Origin: Voacanga thouarsii
Lineage: Eukaryota; Streptophyta; Magnoliopsida; Gentianales; Apocynaceae
DNA: 64,000 nucleotides
Assembly (NCBI GenBank): GCA_026120185.1
Contig: JANUWF010001819.1
Coordinates: forward strand, 2,232,001-2,296,000
Reading direction: 5' to 3'
This document shows, piece by piece, positions 13,726 to 22,549 of the stretch. Position 1 is the stretch's first letter; each line of letters starts with the position of its first letter. Under the pieces are notes generated by a model that saw nothing but the letters and a program-made list of their open reading frames with translations, did no database searches and was not told the DNA's origin. Both the position numbers and the translations under genes were made by a program.

Positions 13726-14009
13726 GATTTTGTTATATTTGACAACAAATACGACGGTCGTAAAAGTATCGCATTAAATTGATACATAAATGACGCTTAA
13801 GTAAAACCGTCATATTTGTCTAAACAAATACAACAGTTTGAAATTACCGTCATATTTGTTATACACTAAATACGACAGTTTACATTTAATCATCGTATTT
13901 ACCTAAACAAATATGACGGCTTTCGAAGTGTCATATATAGTCTTTAATTATGACGGTTTTGAGACCATCATATTTGCCAGCATCGTATTTACCTCCTTTT
14001 TTTGTAGTG

Positions 14010-14368
14010 TACTATTCATCTTCTTCTTGGTTGAGATAAACCAATGACTGCTGATACTCGACAAATGTAGTTGATGTTAGTAAAAATAATGAAGGGTTTA
14101 GATTTTTAATTTAGAGGGTTTCGTTATGTTGATGTTTATAACATTACTCAATAGAAATATAAATGTCCTGTTACAGAAGGAGAAAAGTAGTTGGAAAAAC
14201 TTGCAAGACTTCCGAAAACAAGGTTGATTTATTTCCCTTAACTCTATAAATTCCTTCATCTTCCACCTTCGATTCTTGATCCATTCAAATCTTTTGTAAA
14301 TCTTTTTATTGGGCATTAATTCATCTTAGAGTTTGATTTAGTAGATTGCATTGGGAGAGATCATAATA
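14010..14368 (+). mobile_element. 5' LTR remnant of Ty3-gypsy element A
   Basis: This segment matches the 3' LTR copy at 60236-60374 plus 61225-61459 (shared CTTCTTCTTGGTTGAG, TTAGTAGATTGCATTG-like end) and lacks the first 180 bases, which were separated by the CACTA insertion ending at 14009. It ends at the point where the primer binding site starts, which fixes it as the 5' LTR. It also lacks the MITE found in the 3' copy, so the MITE arrived later. Confidence 0.8.
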
Positions 14369-14369
14369 A

Positions 14370-14383
14370 TTTGGTATCAAAGT
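14370..14383 (+). other. primer binding site of gypsy element A
   Basis: TTTGGTATCAAAG directly follows the LTR end. It resembles the TGGTATCAGAGC-type sequence complementary to the 3' end of initiator tRNA-Met that primes reverse transcription in many plant LTR elements. Confidence 0.65.
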
Positions 14384-14413
14384 AGTTTTGAACCTGAGAA
14401 ATTATGCACGCAA

Positions 14414-16030
14414 TGTTGGAAGTATGTCCTAAAAAAATATAGAAATTCTATAAAAATATATATTTTGAAATAATAAAAGTATTTGTTTTAATAAGTTTGT
14501 ATTCGCATTTTTTTATAATAAATTTATTTTAATAGAAGTATGTAAGTGATCTACATGTTGGGTTATACTTCATAGTAAGGTATAGATCATGATTACTTAA
14601 CATACAAGCATAAAAATGTTATTGATCAATTGATGAAACTAGGCACTTCAGCAAGATTTAGATCATTACACTATGGTTTCCAATTGAGGAATAGGTTATC
14701 TTTAACCAATAAGTAATCCTCTTATAGCAATAGTATAAGCGTATTTAGAATATATAGAATTGTACTACATAATAGTAGTCTTTATAAAATACTATAATGA
14801 ATAAATATTGGACTATCGCAATTACTACGTGGACAAATACTCTATGGTTTGAATATGAGTTAGTGGTCTGATGAAGTTAGACATATATGTTTTGATATAC
14901 TATAAGTGAAATTTCTACCATACGATCAATATCCTTATATGTGAGGTATATATCTTTAGTTTGATCAAGACAAACTTGTACAATGGAGTTTCTATGTCTT
15001 TCTTCATGAAGGGAGTGATCAACCTCTTGTGACGATATAGGATAATACGTGAAAATCTAAGGCCGTACAAAATGACTAAGAGTGTTGCTTTAAAGGTAGC
15101 TTCTTTTAGATAAGTAGTTATACTCTCGGAGGTCATAGGTTATGGATTAGAGGTCAAAAAATAGTAGATGTCATTGAGAAAAGTGATAGCACCGATCAAT
15201 CATATCTTAATAATTGGTGTTACATAAAGGGGTATTTTCGTCATTATACATGTAAGTCGAAAACAACGCTAATGAAATATTATCCTTGGAGTTAATATCT
15301 TTATATGGTGATGAATAAAGATATTTAAAATATAAAATGCAATTATTTATTTAGTAAGAGCATTTTGGTCTTTTTAGAAATTAAGGATAATATGCCTTTT
15401 GGTCTCTAATGTAACTTTACTCATTACACAAATTATTTAGATTATTTGATAAATAAGAGAATTTATTTTATTCTAAAAATTTCATTAAATTAGAATAATT
15501 AATTAAGTTCAAGATTTATTCAAGAGCCTGAAGAAATCCAATTTAATATTTGAGCATGAATAAAATAACTAAGGATTGACCTAATTGTTATATTGTGTGG
15601 TGAATTTATTATTTTGGGCTTTAATTTAATAAAAGGCCCAGATAAAATAATAAATAAGATATGACAAGTTTTACTATTTTAAATTTTAATAAAATATCCA
15701 AGATAAATAATAGAAAGTCCAATTAGCGAATAAAACCCTAGCCCGTGTAGGACTAGGGTTAGCCAGCTTGAGGATTTATTTAAAACAGTTATGGAGGCTA
15801 GCTAGGGTTAACCCCCAAGCAAGCTAGTTTCCACCTTACTCCCTTTCTCTCTCAGTTTTATCCTCAGAGAAATAATTCTAACTTACTTTTAGTAGTAGTA
15901 TAATTTGTAAGGTTTAGAGAATACCTTAGAAGGTCAAAAACTCCAACGTTTGAAGCGTTTCATGCAAATGAGTAGATGTTTGGTAGGTCTTATAGTCAGT
16001 ACTACTATAGAGGCTTCAACATTTGTCTAG
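14414..16030 (+). mobile_element. 5' LTR of Ty1-copia element B
   Basis: The segment starts TGTTGGAAGTATGTCC after the leader of element A and runs through a long AT-rich LTR containing AAACCCTAGCCCGTGTAGG and a CT-rich run near 15840. The stretch 15420-16020 is repeated at 38536-39235 (shared CATTACACAAATTATTTAGA, GTAGGACTAG(G/A)GTTAGCCA, AGAATACCTTAGAAGG), and 14535-14640 is repeated at 35525-35635, showing a second copy of the same LTR. The exact 3' end is not clear; similarity between the copies fades between 16020 and 16045. Confidence 0.75.
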
Positions 16031-16394
16031 AAGAATATGGCGGCAACGACAGATGCTAGGGTGGGGCCGGCCAAGTTGGCCTTGCCGTCCCGCCCTCTCT
16101 CTGGTTTAGGCACGATTTTGGCAGTTTTTTCCTGTAGTTTATTTTTAGGAAAATCAATCATACATAATCTTTATTTTTATGCATAGTTTTTATTTATTAC
16201 TATAGATAAATTACATGAAAATAGTAGTTAGAACTATATTAAGATTAAACAAAATCATTTTATATATGATGTTTAATCTTGGTTTATTTGGTCACATAGG
16301 TTAAAAAAATAGAAAGAGTATGAAAATAATTTAATTTATTTTGCACATGATCTATTCTTTTATTGTGAATAAGGAATAAATTGTGTATTATAAG

Positions 16395-16463
16395 TAAATA
16401 TGGCAATTTAGTTTGTTAAAGTGAGATTCATGGTTTATTTTCTTAAAGAAGTTGTGCTCTTGA
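16395..16463 (+). repeat. 69-bp direct repeat, left copy, flanking the virus insert
   Basis: This 69-bp stretch, starting TAAATATGGCAATTTAG and ending TTGTGCTCTTGA, is repeated without a mismatch at 21924-21992. Between the copies lie only viral sequences. The left flank is leader of copia element B and the right flank continues towards the B gag, so the repeat is a duplication of target DNA around the insert. Confidence 0.95.
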
Positions 16464-16864
16464 TATTCAGTTAACTGTGATATTTCTTCAAAATCTGGAG
16501 GAGATAAATAAATCAAATTTATGACACCAAAATTGTACCAATATCTAATTTCTCTTGGAGAGGAATCTTATAAATAATTTATACTAGAATACACGCCAGT
16601 ATAATCCAGGTACCTAGTATCAGTATTAGAGAGACTATATAATTCTTTCATTATCTGTTGTTGTATTTTCACTACAGGAAGTATCAATGGCGAAATCTTT
16701 GAGGAGAAGATGACAGTTTTTTTCTTTTTAAGGTCTTAGAAAAATATCTTCTTCCTTTTTGTCTTCTTTCTTTTTCAGTACTCCACTCCAATAATTTTCA
16801 GAAGCATCTGTTTCTAAAATTAAATCATCTGTCTTTGAAGGCAATTGTAATTTAGGTAATACAG

Positions 16865-16866
<2 letters not shown>
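16464..16866 (-). pseudogene. inverted viral fragment with RNase H motif
   Basis: Read on the minus strand from 16866 downwards, the sequence encodes LPKLQLPSKTDDLILETDA followed by SENYWSGVLKKKEDKK, which has the ETDAS motif at the start of the pararetroviral RNase H. The plus-strand copy of this domain at 19769 reads IVETDASDLGYGG, so the two are related but clearly different sequences. Further along the minus strand there are stops and frame changes; a segment reading TRYLDYTGVYSSINYL and then REIRYWYNFG might be from the second viral ORF. It joins the direct repeat at 16463 on one side and the TA tract on the other. Confidence 0.6.

Positions 16867-16867
<1 letters not shown>

Positions 16868-16900
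<33 letters not shown>
16868..16900. repeat. TA dinucleotide tract at the virus rearrangement
   Basis: An uninterrupted TA run of about 32 bp separates the inverted viral piece from the plus-strand viral genes. Florendovirus insertions have been described as associated with TA-rich simple repeats, which may act as break or template-switch points. Confidence 0.85.
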
Positions 16901-16903
<3 letters not shown>

Positions 16904-17002
16904 CTTTTGCATGTTGTTCTAATGTAGAATCAAAACTAAATATCTTATTACATGAAGGTGTTTAGACAATCAGGAGTTGTCTCAGATACTTGAGTGGGTT
17001 GA

Positions 17003-20000
17003 CCGTTAGCATTTGAAACTATTTTTGTAGGAAATCCTCAACAGCTAGCAGATAGAAGTTCAGAAATCCTAACCAACTTAACCTGCCCTAAATTACATGA
17101 TTTCAGATGGTATAAAGATATATTTTTACAAAAATTCATGCTTAGAACAGATTGTCATCATGCGTTCTGGAAAGAACGATTTATCTCAGGATTACCTCCC
17201 TTATTTGCAAAAAAGGTTAGCCAAAAGTTAAAATTAGATTTTGGAAATGAAATCCCCTATGACTATCTAGCATATGGTCAATTAATCAGTTATGTGAATC
17301 AAGCAGGTGCAGATTTCTACACAGATCTAAAACTCAAAAACCAGATGGAATCCTATCATAAGAAATCTAAAAAAGAATTAGGAAACTTTTGTGAAATATT
17401 CAGATTTTCACCAATAACTCCACCATCTAAAAATCTAAAGAAAGAAAAGAAAAGAAGATTTAAAAAGGAAAAGAAAGAAAGAATTTCTAAATCATTTAAA
17501 AGAAAAGATAAATCTTTTAATAACACCATTAAGTGTTACTTTTGTGGAAAAAGAGGACATAAAGCAGACGAATGTAAACTAAAAGCTAAAAAGAAGAAAA
17601 GAGTAAATCAGCTTTCTTTATCAAAAAATACTTTAGAACAGATTAATCAAATTCTTGATCAAAAGGATTCTTCAACAGATAATAGTGATAGCAAAACTGA
17701 CGAAATATTTGAAATCCAAGAAAATTCCTCTGAATCAGATTCAAGTGAACGGTCTTCTTGTGATTGCACCGGTTTATGTACTTGTGCAATAGGAGAACTC
17801 TGTATGATCAATAATTCATCTAATCAAGTTAATGTAATTACTAGAGCAAATAAAGAACTTTTCTTCGAACTATTAGATCACATTCAGGATGAAACAGTTA
17901 AAAGAGAATATCTATTAAAGATTAAAGATTTAGTTCTTAATCCAAAAGTTCAAGTAGAACCCTATAATTTAAAGGAATTATTTGAAAAATTTAAAGGTAA
18001 ACAAAAAAAACCTACTAACTCTTTACAAGATCTACAATTAGAAATCAAAGAATTTAAACAAGAAGTTAAATGGTTAAAAGAATAGAATGATCAAAGAATA
18101 ACAGACATTAATCAGATAAATACAGAATTAGTTCAACAAAAATTAGATAAACCTTTAATAGATCCCACTCCTTTATCAAACGAGGAAATAGAACAAAATG
18201 AAAACAATTCAGATTATATTTCAGCTATTTCCCAGATAACTTTTCAAAAGTGGTATATTCCAATTCTTCTCAAAATAGGAGATTTCTCAATTCAGTTAGT
18301 TGCCTTTCTGGACTCTGGAGCATATCAGAATTGTATCTGTGAAGGATTAATCCCTACCAAATATTTAGAAAAAACAGGTTCTAAATTATATTCTGCAGCT
18401 GGTGAACAGCTAAAAATCATATATAAATTGTCCAATGCTCATATCTGCAATAAACAGTTTTGTTTCACAAATTCCTTCTTAATCATTAAAGATTTAAGCC
18501 AAGATATGATTTTAGGAACCCCATTTCTTACTCAGATATATCCCTTCAATGTAGATCAGAACGGTGTTCACACCGAAATAGGATCCATACCAGTCACTTT
18601 CTCCTTTTTGCAAAGTCCTTTAACAAAAGATATCACCCTTCTGAAAAGAAAGATTCATTGTCGTGAATAACAAATAGCCTTTATCAAAGGAGATATCAAA
18701 TACACTAGAATCCAAAGCCAGCTACAGCTAAAAGACATTCAAGATAAGATAGAATCTATCCGAAAAGATTTTGAACAGCAAATTTGCTCAGAGGTCCCCA
18801 CAGCCTTTTGGGAAAGGAAAAAGCATATAGTCAGTCTCCCGTACATTGACAATTTCGATGAATCAATGATACCTACCAAAGCCAAACCAATTCAGATGAA
18901 TCAAGAATTAGTTGAATATTATAAACAGGAAATCTTTAGCTTATTGCAAAAAGCCTTAATCAGAGAATCTAGATCACCTTGGTCTTGTGCTGCATTTTAT
19001 GTCAATAATAATGCAGAAAAAGAAAGAGGTGTTACCCGATTAGTTATCAATTATAAGCCTTTAAATAAAGCTCTAAAATGGATTAGATATCTAATTCCCA
19101 ACAAACAAAATTTGTTGAAAAGAACTTATAAAGCAGTCCTTTATAGTAAATTTGATATGAAATCAGGATTTTGGCAAATCCAGATTAAAGAAGAAGATAG
19201 ATATAAAACAGCATTCAATGTCCCTTTCGGACAATATGAATAGAATGTAATGCCCTTTGGATTAAAGAATGCACTCAGTGAATTTCAAAAGGTTATGAAC
19301 GACATCTTTAACCCATATACAGCATTTACAATAGTTTATATTGATGATGTTTTAATCTTTAGTGAATCTTTTGAACAGCATCTTAAACATTTATGTCTTT
19401 TTCGTGAAATAATCACGAAAAATGGGCTGGTAGTGAGTGCATCTAAACTCCGCCTTTGCCAAATCAAAATCCGTTTCTTAGGCCATGACCTAACCCAAGG
19501 TACCTATAAACCTATTTGCAGAGCCATAGAATTTGCAAACAAATTTCCCGATGAAATCAAGGATAAAACTCAACTCCAAAGATTTTTAGGTTGCTTAAAT
19601 TATATATCAGATTTTATCCCAAATCTCAGAATCATCTGTGAACCGTTATACAAGCGTCTTAGAAAAGACCCAATCCCTTGGAGTGATGAGCAAACTCAAA
19701 CAGTTAAGAAAATTAAATAGATTGTCAAAAGACTTCCTTGTTTAGGTATTCCATATCCAATAGCTTTCATGATAGTTGAAACAGATGCCTCAGACTTAGG
19801 TTATGGAGGTATCTTAAAATTGAGAAAACCTAATTCTTCTTCTGAACAGTTAGTTAGATATCATTCAGGAATTTGGCTTTCAAGTCAAAAGAATTACAGC
19901 ACCATTAAAAAGGAAATACTTGCAATAGTTTTATGTATTTCTAAATTTCAAGATGATTTAATCAATCAAAAGTTTTTACTTCGAATAGACTGTAAAGCAG

Positions 20001-20167
20001 CAAAAGATGTTTTGCAAAAAGATGTTAAAAACTTAGTTGCTAAACAATTTTTTTCCAGATGGCAAGCACTACTTTCAAGTTTTGATTTTGACATTGAATT
20101 CATCAAAGGAGAGAACAATTTTCTACCAGATTTCTTAACCAGGGAGTTCTTGCAAGGACGAATATAG
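17003..20167 (+). pseudogene. viral ORF1 remnant: coat protein, protease, RT, RNase H
   Basis: One reading frame runs through the whole segment and is interrupted only by stop codons at 18083, 18668, 19241 and 19718, with no frameshift. In order it shows a capsid region (FRWYKDIFLQKFMLRTDC near 17100), lysine-rich stretches, a zinc knuckle C-x2-C-x4-H-x4-C at 17534-17575, an acidic Ser-rich region, the protease active site DSGA at 18311-18322, reverse transcriptase with YIDD at 19337-19348, and RNase H starting near 19772 (ETDAS). The movement-protein region that normally precedes the capsid region is missing, and the frame opens at 17003 after a stop. The natural end is TAG at 20165. In a live virus this polyprotein would build the particle and copy the genome. 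The stop at 19241 lies in a conserved RT segment. Confidence 0.85.
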
Positions 20168-20191
20168 CTTTTTAACACAGTATTCAACACT

Positions 20192-21454
20192 GTGATGAGT
20201 ACCGACTCACGTCTGGAGCTCATTCATTCATCTATAAATAGCTATCTACACCAGCTCAAAGCAAGCATGGATCAAACTTCGAAGTTCAGACCACCACAAG
20301 GTAATAGATTCACAATTCTAAGTTCTTTCCCTTCTCTACCATCCAGTTCAGTGAGCAAGTCTCCACTCATGATGAATCTCCTCGAACCAGCTTCTTCAAA
20401 AAACACAGAAACACAGAAAACAGACTTATCTTTCTATACCATTCCTTCTCCGACTTCTTTCAAAGAAGCAGTCGTTCCAAAAACTCCAACTAAACCAGAA
20501 AAACCAACCCTTTCTTCTTCAAAAGAGAAATTTGAATTCCTTCCCAAGACAGTTATCCCAATATTAGCTCTTCCAAGAGAGTTAACAACCCTTCTTGAAA
20601 GAGAGTTAGTCAGTAAACTTCACCCAGAAGCCTACAGACAATCCAGTCATATTTTAAAATCAGAACCCCAAAAATCCCGTCTCTATTATGAGCACATCCT
20701 CTTTGCCACTGGTTCAATAGAATTTGAACACGAAAGAAATCTCAACAGAGCCGATAAAGGCATAGCATATTCCAAATGTAGGATTATGAAAATCCTCGAC
20801 CTAAACACTTGGCCGGTCACCGGTATTTACACTCCTATTCAGTTCAAAACACCATTTAAACCTCCAACATACAATTTCATGGATTATATCGATGCTTGGT
20901 ATAATTTCATGTATCTTAGAGATCTCACCCACACTTGGTTTGTCAAGTACGGTAAGGATCCTATCAACCCTATACCAAGATGGTTCTACGCTTGGTGAAA
21001 AACATTTCGTGGAAGCAAATCCACTCTATCCAGTTAGAACTTGTAAAAGTTCAATCAATTTGTAATAGAAAATCAGATTCAGGGATTAACCCCTAATAAC
21101 CAGCTTTGTAAGTATTACATTGAAAAGAAAATATGCTTTTTATTAGGATGGGGCTATAAGCTCGAAATAGTTGATAATGTAAAACATCTATGCAAAGAAA
21201 TCAGAGTCAAGGGATGGAGTCCTATCCCCAAAACAGAACAGAAAGAGTCTGATGCACAATCTTCCTCCAGCAAAGGTAAAAGGATAAGCAAATCCGAGTT
21301 GCAACTTCAATTGCAACTATTACAGCAGCAGCTTCAACAAGTAGATGATGAAGATAGTGAATCAGAGTCTCAGTCAGAGTTCAGCCAGTACGACAATGGA
21401 GATATGGACTGCCCTTCTGGTATTGCTCAAGCATACCTTTGTCAGAGTCCATAA
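20192..21454 (+). pseudogene. viral ORF2 remnant, function unknown
   Basis: The frame opens 24 bases after the end of ORF1 (MMSTDSRLELIHSSINSY). The first third is Pro/Ser-rich. The conserved part begins near 20660 (RLYYEHILFATGSIEFEH) and continues through YNFMDYIDAWYNF to PIPRWFYAW. A TGA at 20996 stops the frame just there. Downstream, the matching segment continues in shifted frames (GLTPNNQLCKYYIEKKICF, then LGWGYKLEI) and ends in a Ser-, Gln- and acidic-rich tail (LQLQLQLLQQQLQQVDDEDS) with TAA at 21452-21454. Proteins of this kind form the second ORF of florendoviruses; their role is not known to me. The Gln/Leu tail could form a coiled coil. Confidence 0.75.
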
Positions 21455-21712
21455 ATGACAAGACTCCATTCAAAAAGAAAAAGAGAAAAGCAAACAATGT
21501 AGCTTTATTAGCAATCAAAGAGACTACACGACATCACACCAGTCTTCTATAAAATAATTCAGCTGACAACAGAGCGTGGTGGACCCCGCCACTCACAGAA
21601 GCTTTTGGAGCCATTCTTTATCATGGCCGACAACTTGATTCCCTCTTCCACTCAAGTGGACCTATCAACAATAATGCAAAATTCAATCAGAGAAAGTTAT
21701 GCCATCGCTGCC
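21455..21712 (+). other. viral intergenic region upstream of the TATA box
   Basis: No gene is expected here. It is the upstream part of the single pararetroviral promoter, with a GC-richer patch around 21570-21600 (GTGGTGGACCCCGCCACTCA, partly self-complementary). A plus-strand open frame at 21605-21850 crosses the TATA box and is probably fortuitous. Confidence 0.5.
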
Positions 21713-21720
21713 TATATAAG
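21713..21720 (+). promoter_or_regulatory. pararetroviral TATA box
   Basis: TATATAAG in the context GCCTATATAAGACAG stands in the intergenic region after ORF2, at the place of the genomic-RNA promoter of Caulimoviridae. Transcription would start about 25-35 bases downstream. Confidence 0.65.
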
Positions 21721-21877
21721 ACAGCACCTCATTGAAGAAACTAAGTCTCATCTTCCTCTCGAAAGACAAGACACTGAAACCTCTCTCTACTCAAACATTT
21801 GTGATACTTGTTCCAGATTTCAAATCTTTGTAATAGATCGAGATCAATAGGATCTCCTTGTAATAGTTTTTCAAGTC

Positions 21878-21883
21878 AATAAA
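21878..21883 (+). terminator. polyadenylation signal AATAAA of the viral fossil
   Basis: AATAAA lies 158 bases downstream of the TATA box and 40 bases before the right-hand direct repeat. In pararetroviruses the signal lies shortly after the start site and is used only on the second pass, which yields a terminally redundant RNA. Confidence 0.5.
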
Positions 21884-21923
21884 TCAATCAGATTTATCTA
21901 GCATTTTATCTTGGGTTACAATT

Positions 21924-21992
21924 TAAATATGGCAATTTAGTTTGTTAAAGTGAGATTCATGGTTTATTTTCTTAAAGAAGTTGTGCTCTTGA
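21924..21992 (+). repeat. 69-bp direct repeat, right copy
   Basis: Identical over all 69 bases to 16395-16463. To its right the leader of copia element B continues without viral sequence. Confidence 0.95.
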
Positions 21993-22549
21993 AATAAGAA
22001 AATATTTTGAATCCAAGGACTCTAAAATTAATTACCTAGATTATTTATTAGAAAAACACAAGTAAAACCCTTTAAACAAAATATTAAGTGGGAAAGGATT
22101 TCAAAGATCCCATGGCTTCCACTATATTCAATGTTAAGGATTGTAGTTTTTCTCATATCACCCTGGGAACAACCCCTGAAGGATGAAATTCCATAAGAAT
22201 TCAGATTTAGTGGATTGAATTAAACTAATCTAGGGTATATATTGTTTTCAACTAGCCTACGATGGAGTTTATAGTACTAGATTGCTCATAGTTCATGTGG
22301 AATAGTGGCCAACTTACGTTGGAACTAATTTCTGGATCATGAACTAATTATGGGTGGTATACACTTAACTTAAAAATTGGTTAACTTTCCTATGAAACTC
22401 TATCAATTCTTCTAAGAGCTAGATTTTAATATTTTGATAACAATTTAAAGATTTATCTATTATCAGGATAAATGTTATATTCACTTTAAACGTATGTTTT
22501 ATGTGAATAGATACAAACTTATAAAATACTTTTTTCAAAATTTACAAAA
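21993..22549 (+). other. leader of copia element B
   Basis: No gene is seen. The stretch links the right copy of the 69-bp repeat to the B gag start and should be untranslated leader of the retrotransposon RNA. Confidence 0.45.

Larger units (their letters stand above)
12280..14009. mobile_element. right end of a second CACTA element, left end outside the window
   Basis: On the minus strand the end reads CACTACAAAAAAAGGAGG, a typical plant CACTA terminus, at 14009-13992. Next to it (13740-13990) is an array of a motif near CAAATACGACGG / CCGTCATATTTG in both orientations, which also appears at 12285-12330. Directly right of it begins LTR sequence of the gypsy element A, interrupted at the point that in the intact 3' LTR copy lies near 60236. 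The missing left part of that LTR occurs nowhere to the left in this window, so the other end of the element should lie beyond base 1. The element would then enclose the demethylase and WDR55-type fragments and the first CACTA element. Confidence 0.7.
16464..21923 (+). mobile_element. endogenous pararetrovirus, florendovirus-like
   Basis: This is a fossil of a plant DNA virus (Caulimoviridae) lying in the leader of copia element B. It contains, in order, an inverted RNase H piece, a TA dinucleotide tract, a plus-strand frame for coat protein, protease, RT and RNase H, a second ORF, and a non-coding region with TATA box and polyadenylation signal. The two-ORF layout and the second ORF are the traits of florendoviruses. 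The movement-protein part expected at the start of ORF1 is missing. There is no integrase or LTR, consistent with passive insertion by host repair. Stop codons in both ORFs make it non-functional. The assignment to the genus is by recognition of protein features, not by phylogeny. Confidence 0.85.

Noticed and set aside
14409..14413. CGCAA as the target duplication of copia element B.
   Set aside because: No matching CGCAA was found at the end of the second LTR near 39243, so it is not claimed.
16860..16900. A centromeric or satellite role for TA tracts.
   Set aside because: Short simple repeats, no higher-order array in the window.
21605..21850. 81-codon frame at the end of the virus block as a third viral gene.
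   Set aside because: It overlaps the TATA box and the presumed transcription start, and no such ORF belongs to this virus layout.
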